From: Williamsia faeni
Lineage (GTDB): Bacteria; Actinomycetota; Actinomycetes; Mycobacteriales; Mycobacteriaceae
Length of the DNA stretch: 64,000 nt
Reading direction: 5' to 3'
Assembly: GCA_003202005.1 (NCBI GenBank)
Contig: QJJF01000013.1
Location: forward strand, 34,662-98,661
The position numbers were made by a program, and so were the translations under genes. The notes under the pieces are model-generated. The model was given only the letters and a program-made list of their open reading frames with translations, had not been told where the DNA came from and made no database searches. Position 1 is the stretch's first letter. Each line of letters begins with the position of its first letter. Of this stretch, positions 54,560 to 64,000 are shown piece after piece.

Positions 54560-56089
54560 GTGAGCATCATCGACCGTCCGGCCAACAGCGGATCCGGGGC
54601 GAAAGAACATCGCTCTGGCCGCCGGGCATGGCTCGGACTGGCCGTCCTCACCCTCCCGGTGTTCCTGGTCTCGATGGACTTCTCGGTCCTGTACCTCGCC
54701 ATCCCGACCCTGAGTGCCGAATTGGCCCCATCAGCGGCCGAGCAACTCTGGATCGTCGACATCTACGGCTTCCTGATCGCGGGCCTGCTCATCACGATGG
54801 GCAACCTCGGCGATCGTTTCGGCCGGCGCCGGCTTCTCTTGATCGGCGCGACGCTGTTCGGCGTCGCGTCCGTCCTCGCAGCCTTTGCACCGGACGCCTC
54901 GGCATTGATCGCCGCCCGCGCCATCATGGGTATCGGCGGCGCGACCCTGCTCCCGTCGAGTCTGTCGCTGATCGGCAACATGTTCCCCGACACTGTGACC
55001 CGAGCCAAGGCGATCGGCGTCTGGACGGCTGCCTTCGCCGGCGGTTCAGCACTGGGACCGGTCATCGGCGGCGTGCTGCTGCACCACTTCTGGTGGGGTT
55101 CGGTGTTCCTCATCAACGTTCCGGTCCTACTGGTCCTGCTGGTTCTCGCACCGCGTCTGGTCCCCGAATATCGTTCCGGCATCACCGATCCGTTCGACGT
55201 GCTCGGTATCGCGCTGTCGATGCTCGGCATCCTGCCACTGGTGTACGCGATCAAACATGGTGCGGCAGAAGGCCTCGACAACACCACGCTGGCCTTTGCG
55301 GCGATCGGAATCGTCGCCATGTGGCTGTTCATCCGCCACGAACGCCGCACCCCGTTCCCGCTGCTGGAGCTGAAACTGTTTGGCAACGCGCGTTTCTCGG
55401 CAGCGATCGGCAGCGCACTGACGGGCATGATGACGCTCGGCGCATTGAGCTACCTCACCGGCATCTACCTGCAGTCCGTCCTCGGACGAGACGTGATGAC
55501 AGCCGCCCTCCTCGGCCTGCCGATGGCCATCGCCGTTGCCGCCTTCTCGATGAGCGCCTCCCGGATCGCGGCATACGTCTCGGTGCGCTGGGCGTTTGTC
55601 CTGGGCATGGTGTTCGCCGCCGCCGGAAACGCAGGGATGATCTTCCTCGGCGTCGACGAGGGTGTCGGGGTGTACCTGGTCAGTTCGGCGATCGCCGGAA
55701 TCGGTTACGGCATGATCTTCTCGCTGGTGTCCGACGTGGCGGTGTCGTCGGTGCCGGTCGAACGTAGCGGTGCGGCCGTGGGCATCTCCGAGACCAGTTT
55801 CGAGTTGGGGACCGCGTTCGGCCTCGCCATCCTCGGTTCGGTGGCAACGATGGTGTTCCGCAAGAACACCGAAGGGTCCGGGGCCCAGGAAACGTTGTCG
55901 GAGACGCTCCATCACGCTCAGGACCTCGACCCGGCCGCGCAGAGCACATTGGCCGATAGCGCGCGCGACGCGTTTGTCGACGGCCTGCACGTCACGGCCA
56001 CCGTCAACGTGGCACTCTTGGCTGCGATGGCCGTCATCGTCGCGGTCTTGCTGCGCACCCGGACGTCGGTCAAGCAACCGGCCCAGTAA
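54560..56089 (+). CDS. MFS drug exporter (DHA2 family, LfrA/QacA-like)
   Basis: 509 residues with 14 predicted helices. Motif A GNLGDRFGRRRLLLIGA, the DHA2-typical motif C region GGSALGPVIGGVLLHHFWWGSVF and MDFSVLYLAIP in helix 1. Proton-driven export of cationic or planar drugs. GTG start with AGGAG 8 bp upstream. Controlled by the adjacent TetR through the operator described above; a nitroreductase follows 47 bp downstream. Confidence 0.88.
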   Translation: MSIIDRPANSGSGAKEHRSGRRAWLGLAVLTLPVFLVSMDFSVLYLAIPTLSAELAPSAAEQLWIVDIYGFLIAGLLITMGNLGDRFGRRRLLLIGATLFGVASVLAAFAPDASALIAARAIMGIGGATLLPSSLSLIGNMFPDTVTRAKAIGVWTAAFAGGSALGPVIGGVLLHHFWWGSVFLINVPVLLVLLVLAPRLVPEYRSGITDPFDVLGIALSMLGILPLVYAIKHGAAEGLDNTTLAFAAIGIVAMWLFIRHERRTPFPLLELKLFGNARFSAAIGSALTGMMTLGALSYLTGIYLQSVLGRDVMTAALLGLPMAIAVAAFSMSASRIAAYVSVRWAFVLGMVFAAAGNAGMIFLGVDEGVGVYLVSSAIAGIGYGMIFSLVSDVAVSSVPVERSGAAVGISETSFELGTAFGLAILGSVATMVFRKNTEGSGAQETLSETLHHAQDLDPAAQSTLADSARDAFVDGLHVTATVNVALLAAMAVIVAVLLRTRTSVKQPAQ

Positions 56090-56136
56090 GCCAAAAGGGC
56101 TCCACCACAAGGCATTGCCCCCAAAGGAGTTTCACC

Positions 56137-56712
56137 GTGCCCGTACACCCGATCCTGGCCGGACGGTGGAGCGCCCGCGGCTACGACGCGACCGCCACGA
56201 TCTCCGCCGAACACCTCGGCGACATTCTCGAGGCCGGTCGATGGGCGCCCACCGGCGGCGGCAACCAGCCGGTCCGTTTTGTGGTCGGGGTGCGTGGCGA
56301 CGACACCTTCGACGGGCTTGTCGACGGCCTCAAGCGCGGCAACCAATCCTGGGCGCCGGCCGCGGCCGCGCTGATCCTGTTGTGCACCGCCGACGTTCCG
56401 GACGAACCGAAGATGCAGGACTACGCAACCTTGGACGTCGGTCTCGCGGCCTCGCAGATGATCACGCAAGCACAGGTCGACGGCTGGAATGCTCATCCGA
56501 TGGGCGGGTTCCGGGCCGAGGCGATGATCGAGAGATTTGCGATACCGCCCGGCCGTCGACCACTTCTCGTGGTGGCCATCGGCAGGCTCTCCGACCCGAC
56601 CTCGCTGCGGCCCGAGATCGCAGAACGTGACAGCCGCGAGCGCACCCGGTTGCCGCTGCACCAGGTCGCCTTCAGCGACTCGTGGGGCAGTTCATACACG
56701 TCAGAGCCCTGA
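56137..56712 (+). CDS. Nitroreductase-family flavoprotein
   Basis: 191 residues: RWSARGYD start, APTGGGNQPVRFVV (FMN loop), DVGLAASQMITQA, and IPPGRRPLLVVAIGRL. Reduces nitro or quinone-like compounds with FMN. GTG start. Probably co-transcribed with the efflux pump and induced by the same toxicants. Confidence 0.83.
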   Translation: MPVHPILAGRWSARGYDATATISAEHLGDILEAGRWAPTGGGNQPVRFVVGVRGDDTFDGLVDGLKRGNQSWAPAAAALILLCTADVPDEPKMQDYATLDVGLAASQMITQAQVDGWNAHPMGGFRAEAMIERFAIPPGRRPLLVVAIGRLSDPTSLRPEIAERDSRERTRLPLHQVAFSDSWGSSYTSEP

Positions 56713-56759
56713 CGAGACCCACTTTGGAGTTCGCGAACGACGGGAGTAGAGTCGAAAAC

Positions 56760-56801
56760 ATGCAGCGCGTGCTCCTTCTCCTCTGCCGCGGCGGGGTCTG
56801 A
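56760..56801 (+). CDS. leuL: leuA leader peptide with a run of four Leu codons
   Basis: ATG-CAG-CGC-GTG then CTC CTT CTC CTC, then TGC CGC GGC GGG GTC TGA: M-Q-R-V-L-L-L-L-C-R-G-G-V, 13 residues, 69 bp before leuA. A run of regulatory codons followed by a hairpin is the hallmark of ribosome-mediated attenuation, known for leuA in actinobacteria. Confidence 0.7.
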   Translation: MQRVLLLLCRGGV

Positions 56802-56804
56802 TCC

Positions 56805-56844
56805 AGACCGGCTTCCCGTCGCGGGTTTTGTGACGCGCCGGTCT
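56805..56844 (+). promoter_or_regulatory. leuA attenuator-type hairpin
   Basis: AGACCGGC (56805-56812) pairs with GCCGGTCT (56837-56844), 8 bp, right after the leader stop codon. An inner CCCG/CGGG pairing competes. No T-tract follows, so it may act by Rho or by covering the leuA ribosome-binding site CCGGAG. Confidence 0.6.
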
Positions 56845-56867
56845 TGCCCCACCAACCCGGAGATTGA

Positions 56868-58727
<1,860 letters not shown>

Positions 58728-58746
58728 TGGCGGATCGATCCTCGAA

Positions 58747-59121
58747 GTGACACAACCGACCTGGTCGGCCCCGGTACGTTTTGCCGAGGCCGACCAGCAA
58801 GGCATCGTCTTCAACGCGCACTACCTGACTTTCTGCGATGAGGCCATGGGCGCATTCTGCGCATCCCGCGGACTCGACTCTTTTGCCGAGCAGGTGCGGC
58901 TGAAGAGTTCCACTCTGACCTGGGATGCCCCGGTGCGCCACGGCGACACCGTCGATGTGTACGCATCGTGCACTCGGATCGGGACGACCAGCTTGACAGT
59001 GAATTTCCAGGTGAAAGTCGCGGACACGCTGTGTTGCGCGGTTGACACCGTCTACGTGTTGATCGACGATTCCGGTGCACCCCAGCCGATTCCAGCGGAG
59101 ACCGTTCAGATCCTGCGGTGA
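58747..59121 (+). CDS. Acyl-CoA thioesterase, 4-hydroxybenzoyl-CoA thioesterase-like hotdog
   Basis: 124 residues. VRFAEADQQGIVFNAHYLTFCDEAM is the family motif with the catalytic Asp/Glu region (RFxExDxxGIVYxxxY), and DAPVRHGDTVDVYA follows. Hydrolyses acyl-CoAs. GTG start 19 bp after leuA. Its role beside leuA is unclear; a housekeeping thioesterase (YbgC/FcbC type) is likely. Confidence 0.83.
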   Translation: MTQPTWSAPVRFAEADQQGIVFNAHYLTFCDEAMGAFCASRGLDSFAEQVRLKSSTLTWDAPVRHGDTVDVYASCTRIGTTSLTVNFQVKVADTLCCAVDTVYVLIDDSGAPQPIPAETVQILR

Positions 59122-59137
59122 ATCCCCCTGGGAGAGA

Positions 59138-60031
59138 TCAGCTTTCGATGGCGCCTGCCTCGGCAACCAGTGCGCTCACCAGCTGACGGACGGCGCCGCG
59201 ATCCTGCGCCCCCGGACGACTCAGCGCCTCGTACACCCGGGCCGCCCGCACTCCGGTGAGCACGAGACGGACCACGTTGGGGTCGCAGACGGAATAGCGG
59301 GGTATCAACGCTATCCCGTGGCCGCGTGCCACCAGCGCCTCGATGGTCCGAAAGTCGTTGATACGGTGCGTCACCCGGGGCTGCACACCGGTGACGGCAG
59401 CCAGCGACAGCAGGACGTCGTCGATCGGGAACCCGTCGCGCACACTGATCCAGTCCTCGTCGGCGAGTTCACCGAGGGTGACGTCGGTGCGCCCGGCATG
59501 GCGATGATTGACACCGACCACCAGATCGATGGGTTCGCGCATCACAAAAGTCGCGGCCACCCGGGCCGAGACGACCTGCGGTGCCCGCTCGTCACGGTGG
59601 GTCAGGACCACGTCGGAGTCGGACAACAACGCCGGGGCCTCCTGATAGCGCACGTCTTCGTCACGTGCGATCAGTGCGATCCCGGCCTCGCTCATCCGCT
59701 CCATGAGTCCTGGCAGGAGCACCGCGGCACCCGAGGGGAACATCGCGATCCGCACGGAACCGACCGCATCGTCGCGGTAGGACGCCATCTCCTCGGCCGC
59801 ACGATCGACTGCGGAGACAACCTCATCTGCCCGCAGCACCAGCGCCCGACCGGCATCGGTCAGTCGCACTCGCCGCCCGTCCTGCTCGAGCAACGCAATG
59901 CCCGCCTCTTTGCCGAGGACCTTGAGCTGCTGCGACACCGCCGACGGTGTCATGTTCAACGCCTGCGCGACGGCACCGATCGTGCCGCGGTCGGCAAACT
60001 CTCGCAGTATCCGTAAACGCTGCAAGTCCAT
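59138..60031 (-). CDS. LysR-family transcriptional regulator
   Basis: 297 residues: HTH at the N terminus (RLRILREFADRGTIGAVAQALNMTPSAVSQQLKVL) and a periplasmic-binding-like effector domain (VRIAMFPSGAAVLLPGL; LVARGHGIALIPRYS). ATG at 60031; a GTG at 60040 is the alternative. The target is not evident: it is transcribed in the same direction as the upstream P450 gene, 10 bp after it. Confidence 0.88.
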   Translation of the reverse strand: MDLQRLRILREFADRGTIGAVAQALNMTPSAVSQQLKVLGKEAGIALLEQDGRRVRLTDAGRALVLRADEVVSAVDRAAEEMASYRDDAVGSVRIAMFPSGAAVLLPGLMERMSEAGIALIARDEDVRYQEAPALLSDSDVVLTHRDERAPQVVSARVAATFVMREPIDLVVGVNHRHAGRTDVTLGELADEDWISVRDGFPIDDVLLSLAAVTGVQPRVTHRINDFRTIEALVARGHGIALIPRYSVCDPNVVRLVLTGVRAARVYEALSRPGAQDRGAVRQLVSALVAEAGAIES

Positions 60032-60041
60032 ACCCGTCACA

Positions 60042-61373
60042 CTAACGGCGATGGATCACCATTCGCCCACCGCGCCGTGGTGAATACGCGACGCCCCGTC
60101 CGTGCCAGCGTTCTGGGCGGGCATCGGTGCCGACAATCTCGAACTCCCGCAGGCACTCGCGCAGCACCACGTCCATCTCCATGTTCGCGAACGCCGCACC
60201 GATGCAGCGCCTCGTGCCGCCCCCGAACGGCAGCCACGCCGCCGACGGTCGGTTGCCGACAAACCGCCCCGGATCGAAGATCTCCGGATCCCGGAACTGG
60301 TCGCTGTCGTCGTGCATCAGTGAGATGGCGACTAGAATGGTGCTGCCCTTCGGAATTCGCCACGGCCCCAGTTCGTACATCGACGACAGCACATGCCGGC
60401 CGGCGAAGTCGATCACGGGACGGCTGCGCTGCACTTCCAGGATGGTCGCCTGGCGGAGTTCGGAGCCGCCCTCGTCCACCTCGGCGGTCAAGCGCGCCAA
60501 CAACTCCGGGTGCCGACTGAGTCGTTCAAACGCCCAGGCCAGCGTGTTGGCGGTGGTCTCGTGTCCGGCGGCGAGCAGGGTCGCCAGTTCGTCGGCAACC
60601 TCCTTGGTTGTCATCGCCGAGCCGTCGTCGTACGAACTCTGCAACATCAATGCCATGATGTCCGTGCGATTTTCGAGGTTCGGGTCCCGTCGGGCCGTGG
60701 CAACCATGTCCTCGATGATCGCGTCGTACTCGGTCCGTAGTCGACGGTGCCGGGCCCAGGGCCCGATCGGCCCTTTCTGCACGGAGTCGGGAATCGTCGC
60801 ACACCGAGACCCGGTTTCGACCATCGGTGGAATCACCCGGCGGAGGGAGTCGAAGTACTCTCCCTGCGCGCCGAAGACGGTCCGCAGGATCACATTCAGC
60901 GTGACCCGCATCATCGGTTCGACCGTCGCGAACTTCTTCCCCACCGGCCAGGTTGCGGCTTCCCTCGCGAATTCCTCGGCCACGATCTGCTCGTAGACCT
61001 TGATTGCCTTGCCGTGCAATGGAGGTGTCAGTAGTTTGCGCCGGTCGCGATGCTCGTCGCCTTCCAGAGAGAACATCGAGCCTTCGCCCAGTACCCGGCT
61101 GAGATTCGGCTGGATGTTGCACAGGACGTCCGAGGGTGTCGTGAACACCTGCTTGGCCAATTGCGGATCGGCAACCACCACAGACGTCCCGAAGACCGGA
61201 ATGTTGAGGGTGAACACCGAACCAAAACGCTTGGCCGCCATGGCCATTGTCTGCTTTCTGGCGATCATGAACGGCAAACCCTGCAGCGCACGTGGCAACG
61301 GAACGCGGGGTGGGAGATCGGACACTTCGGCGCGATCGTGTTCGACGGTTGCCTGATGTCTAACTGCACTCAT
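60042..61373 (-). CDS. Cytochrome P450 (CYP138-like)
   Basis: 443 residues. I-helix AAGHETTANT, the K-helix ExxR in LEVQRSRP and the haem loop FGGGTRRCIGAAFA with Cys ligand. It hydroxylates a lipophilic substrate with external ferredoxin partners. Divergent TetR next to it recalls the Mycobacterium cyp138/TetR pair, so that subfamily is likely but not proven. ATG at 61373; further upstream codons overlap the promoter. Confidence 0.85.
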   Translation of the reverse strand: MSAVRHQATVEHDRAEVSDLPPRVPLPRALQGLPFMIARKQTMAMAAKRFGSVFTLNIPVFGTSVVVADPQLAKQVFTTPSDVLCNIQPNLSRVLGEGSMFSLEGDEHRDRRKLLTPPLHGKAIKVYEQIVAEEFAREAATWPVGKKFATVEPMMRVTLNVILRTVFGAQGEYFDSLRRVIPPMVETGSRCATIPDSVQKGPIGPWARHRRLRTEYDAIIEDMVATARRDPNLENRTDIMALMLQSSYDDGSAMTTKEVADELATLLAAGHETTANTLAWAFERLSRHPELLARLTAEVDEGGSELRQATILEVQRSRPVIDFAGRHVLSSMYELGPWRIPKGSTILVAISLMHDDSDQFRDPEIFDPGRFVGNRPSAAWLPFGGGTRRCIGAAFANMEMDVVLRECLREFEIVGTDARPERWHGRGVAYSPRRGGRMVIHRR

Positions 61374-61421
61374 GCCGAACCACTCCCCGCCAGTGTTCTG
61401 GGTCACTCGATCAATCCCGAC

Positions 61422-61437
61422 GGTACGCTGACGTACC
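61422..61437. promoter_or_regulatory. Palindrome in the P450/TetR divergent promoter
   Basis: GGTACG-CTGA-CGTACC, perfect 6-4-6 inverted repeat centred between the two start codons; candidate operator for the adjacent TetR. Confidence 0.5.
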
Positions 61438-61475
61438 ACGCATCACAAGGGGTTGCGGCGCCGTATCGTGGCGGT

Positions 61476-62090
61476 GTGCCGAACCCCGCCCCGACCCCGG
61501 CCCCGACGCGCCCGCCAGGCAACAGCGACTTCCGACTCCGGCTTCTCGAAGCGCTCGGCGAGTCCATCGTCGAACGCGGATACCGCGCAACGACGGTCGC
61601 CGACATCGTGCGGCACGCAAAGACCTCGCGGCGCACCTTCTACCAAGAGTTCGCATCGAAAGAGAGTTGCTTCGTCGAACTGCTGCACGTCACCAACGAC
61701 CAGAGCATCGAGGCCATTGTGGCCGCGGTGGATCCCGATGCCGATTGGGCCGATCAGATCCGTCAGGCCATCGGCGCCTACGTCCGGTCGATGGATTCGC
61801 ACCCGGCGATGACGCTGTGCTGGATCCGCGAACTGCCCGCACTCGGCGAAGGCGCGCGCCCTGTCCAGCAGCAAGCCATCAACGACTTCGTCCACACCCT
61901 CGTCACCCTCACAGACACGCCCCAGATGCGGGCCGCGGGTATCGACCCGGTGACCACAGAAATGGCCATCATGCTGCTCGGTGGCCTCCACGAGCTGACC
62001 GCAAACGCGGTCGAGAACGGTCGCCCCGTCGCCGACATCGAAGACACCGCATTGCGGGCGTGCTTTGCACTGCTGGGTCCCACACATTAG
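61476..62090 (+). CDS. TetR-family regulator next to the P450
   Basis: 204 residues: a proline-rich N-terminal arm (PNPAPTPAPTRPP), HTH about 20-62 (RGYRATTVADIVRHAKTSRRTFYQEFASKESCF, split) and a ligand domain. GTG at 61476 is chosen as the nearest start. It most likely controls the P450 gene and itself through the palindrome between them. Confidence 0.82.
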   Translation: MPNPAPTPAPTRPPGNSDFRLRLLEALGESIVERGYRATTVADIVRHAKTSRRTFYQEFASKESCFVELLHVTNDQSIEAIVAAVDPDADWADQIRQAIGAYVRSMDSHPAMTLCWIRELPALGEGARPVQQQAINDFVHTLVTLTDTPQMRAAGIDPVTTEMAIMLLGGLHELTANAVENGRPVADIEDTALRACFALLGPTH

Positions 62091-62150
62091 GAGTCACGTT
62101 GCCGAACCAGCAAGGAATATTGCCAAGATGCGAGACATCCAGGAACACTG

Positions 62151-62777
62151 GTGACCATGAATGAAGCAGATTGGGACGCCCGGTACACAAACACTGACCG
62201 CGTCTGGAGCAACAACCCGAACCATGCACTCGAAGGCGAGCTCACCAACCTCACTCCGGGTACGGCACTTGATGTCGGGTGCGGCGAAGGTGCCGATGCC
62301 CGCTGGCTGGCCGATCGCGGTTGGAAGGTGACCGCTGTCGACATCTCGTCCGCCGCGCTCGCCCGGGCGAAGGAGTTGAACGATCACCCGTCGATCAGCT
62401 GGACGCATGCTGATCCGGTTCAGAATCCGCCGGAGCCATCAACCTTCGATCTGGTGTCGATGCACTACTTCCCGCTGGTTCGCACCCCCGGCGACGTCGC
62501 CGCCCGAGCGTTCGTCGGAGCCGTCGCTCCAGGCGGCACCCTGTTCGTGGTCAGTCACGATATGACCGAGGATCACATCAGGAAGCACGCGCAATCGCAT
62601 TCCGGAGATCCGGACTTCAACCCGCTCGACTACTACACCTCGCACGAGTTCGCGGCGTTCCTCGACCACAACTGGAAGATCCTCGTCGACCGGACGCAGC
62701 CGCGCCGGATCGACCCGTCATCTGGTGGCGCGGCTCACATCAACGACACCGTGCTGCGGGCGGTGCGGATCGCCTGA
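62151..62777 (+). CDS. SAM-dependent methyltransferase (class I)
   Basis: 208 residues. SAM motif I LDVGCGEGADARWLAD, motif II TAVDISSAALARAKEL, and FDLVSMHYFPLVR after the Asp region. Resembles the TehB/UbiE-like small methyltransferases; substrate unknown. GTG start, with an ATG two codons later. Confidence 0.85.
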   Translation: MTMNEADWDARYTNTDRVWSNNPNHALEGELTNLTPGTALDVGCGEGADARWLADRGWKVTAVDISSAALARAKELNDHPSISWTHADPVQNPPEPSTFDLVSMHYFPLVRTPGDVAARAFVGAVAPGGTLFVVSHDMTEDHIRKHAQSHSGDPDFNPLDYYTSHEFAAFLDHNWKILVDRTQPRRIDPSSGGAAHINDTVLRAVRIA

Positions 62778-62857
62778 GACAAAGGTGAAGTTCTTCTACA
62801 TTATCGATCCATAATAATTAGATTGAACTGAACTGTTGTTGCCGTGAACATAAACGA

Positions 62858-63784
62858 GTGACTACTCGCGACCGCATGCTGGGCCTGACCGTGGTGCTGC
62901 TGTGGGGACTGAACTTTCTGGCGATCCACGCCGGGCTCGAACACTTCCCACCGCTGTTCTTCGCCGCCCTGCGCTTTGCCGTGATGGCCGTGCCGGTGAT
63001 CTTGTTCGTCCCACGTCCGAACGTCCCGTTGCGATGGCTGCTTCTCTACGGAATCGGTTTCGGCACAGTCCAATTCGCGTTTCTGTTCCTCGCGATGGAC
63101 CAGGGTATGCCCACCGGGCTCGCGTCGTTGGTCCTGCAGTCGTCGGCGCCGTTCACCGTGCTGCTCTGCGTGCTGCTGCTCGGCGAGAAGATGAACCGGC
63201 GTCAAGTGATCGGCATCAGTGTTGCGATCGCCGGCATGGTCGTCATCGGCGCCGATCGGGCCACCCACGGCGCCAGTGCTGCTCTGCTGCCGGTGCTGCT
63301 GACCCTCGTCGCCGGACTCGGCTGGGCGTTCGGCAACATCGGTTCGCGTCTGGCACGCCCGGACAACGCCCTGCACATGACGCTGTGGATGTGCGTGATC
63401 CCGCCGATTCCGCTGTACGTGCTCAGCCTGGCGGTCGAGGGACCGGCAGCAGGATTCGACGCGATCGCCACCGTGGGTTCACACACCGGCCTTGTCGCAC
63501 TCGCCGGTCTGGCATATGTGATCGTCCTCGGAACCGCGGCCGGCTCGGGGCTGTGGACGTATCTGATGTCCCGATACCCCGCATCCCGGGTAGCACCGTT
63601 TTCCCTGCTGGTGCCCGTGGTCGGCATCACTGCCGCCTGGATGTTCCTCGGCGAAACACCTAGTCCTTGGGAAATTGTCGGTGGCGCCATCGTGATCATC
63701 GGCTGCTTTGCCGGGTTGACTGCGCGACGCACCCCCGCGCCGGCGATCGTCAGTCCGCCGGTGGAGGACCGAGTCCCTGCCTGA
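62858..63784 (+). CDS. EamA/DMT-family exporter (RhtA-like)
   Basis: 308 residues with ten predicted helices in two homologous halves (EamA-EamA). LLWGLNFLAIHAGLEHFPPLFFAALRF and FAFLFLAMDQGMPTGLASLVLQSSAPFTVLL are typical of amino-acid or metabolite exporters. GTG start after an AT-rich spacer. Ends just before the third 21-bp repeat array. Confidence 0.87.
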   Translation: MTTRDRMLGLTVVLLWGLNFLAIHAGLEHFPPLFFAALRFAVMAVPVILFVPRPNVPLRWLLLYGIGFGTVQFAFLFLAMDQGMPTGLASLVLQSSAPFTVLLCVLLLGEKMNRRQVIGISVAIAGMVVIGADRATHGASAALLPVLLTLVAGLGWAFGNIGSRLARPDNALHMTLWMCVIPPIPLYVLSLAVEGPAAGFDAIATVGSHTGLVALAGLAYVIVLGTAAGSGLWTYLMSRYPASRVAPFSLLVPVVGITAAWMFLGETPSPWEIVGGAIVIIGCFAGLTARRTPAPAIVSPPVEDRVPA

Positions 63785-63800
63785 CGAGCGTGACATTTAC

Positions 63801-63896
63801 GGCACGTTCGACGGTCCGTTCGGCACGCTCAGCGGCGGTCCCGGCGGTGGTCCCCGTTGAGCGTGCCTTTATTGCCGTCGAGCGTGCCCTTGTTGC
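63801..63896. repeat. 21-bp repeats as an inverted array (locus 3, order reversed)
   Basis: G-type units begin at 63801 and 63822, a 12-bp half unit at 63843, then C-type units at 63855 and 63876. The G-first order is the reverse of loci 1 and 2, though it still allows a hairpin. It lies between two rightward genes. Confidence 0.85.
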
Positions 63897-63957
63897 CGCA
63901 CCTTCGGCAGGCGGATTCATACGGTTATTGCAACATCGTCTAACGCGGGAGGTTGCA

Positions 63958-64000
63958 ATGGCTTTCGATCGGGTTCTTCGAGGCCAGGTCTTTGATCAGT
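63958..64000 (+). CDS. Start of an unidentified gene, cut by the window edge
   Basis: ATG preceded by GGGAGG at proper distance; the visible 14 codons read MAFDRVLRGQVFDQ. No stop occurs before the edge. Too short to classify. Confidence 0.5.
   Translation, partial: MAFDRVLRGQVFDQ

Noticed and set aside
55127..56110. 327-codon minus-strand frame opposite the MFS gene
   Set aside because: Shadow of the membrane protein with His/Arg-rich, low-complexity translation.

Overview
The window reads as chromosomal DNA from a high-GC, mycolic-acid-type actinobacterium (Mycobacteriales; a Gordonia- or Rhodococcus-like genome is my best guess, not proven). Supporting signs are the many FadD/FadE/thiolase-type acyl-CoA genes, F420/LLM-type oxidoreductases, a KshB/Hmp-like ferredoxin reductase, the leuA / lysC-asd neighbourhood, a CYP138-like P450 beside a TetR gene, and frequent GTG starts with 1-4 bp gene overlaps. 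I found no rRNA, tRNA, CRISPR array or prophage.

Region 1 (1-33 kb) is a large acyl-CoA catabolic island in several divergent operons. It holds a MeaB-type GTPase, two thiolases, three AMP-forming acyl-CoA ligases, two SDRs, two crotonase-fold proteins, three acyl-CoA dehydrogenases, two LLM oxidoreductases, a class III CoA-transferase, a hotdog-SCP2 fusion, two alpha/beta hydrolases, a two-subunit B12-dependent acyl-CoA mutase, a CMD-family protein and a beta-hydroxyacid dehydrogenase. A sodium:solute symporter with a DUF485 partner probably brings in the substrate, and a TetR gene sits between the transporter operon and one degradative operon. Embedded at 13-18.4 kb is a resorcinol/phenol-type module: AraC regulator, flavin reductase, HpaB-like monooxygenase, intradiol hydroxyquinol-type dioxygenase, hydrolase and a 45-residue ORF. 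Together they suggest degradation of an alicyclic, branched or aromatic carboxylic acid to central metabolites, with a rearrangement by the divergent mutase. The substrate cannot be read from the sequence.

Region 2 (33-49 kb) is housekeeping and envelope: Bfd and bacterioferritin, a secreted trypsin-like protease, a GlxA-type regulator, three tandem AIM24 proteins, paired fluoride channels, Dps with a Fur-family regulator and its palindromic operator, secreted beta-propellers, and a gluconate operon (GntP, GntK, GntR).

Region 3 (48.8-64 kb) starts with a 1-kb single-gene unit bounded by 16-bp inverted repeats and large hairpins (AbiEi/DUF559-type protein). It is followed by asd-lysC, a PIG-V-like mannosyltransferase, a TetR/MFS efflux pair with an 11-bp perfect inverted-repeat operator, a nitroreductase, leuA with a Leu-codon leader peptide and attenuator, a thioesterase, LysR, P450/TetR, a methyltransferase and an EamA exporter.

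Two non-coding themes stand out. The first is a dispersed family of 21-bp tandem repeats arranged as giant imperfect hairpins at three gene ends (43.5, 53.6 and 63.8 kb). The second is a set of long, sequence-unrelated palindromes between convergent genes (5.7, 7.5, 27.6 and 33.1 kb).
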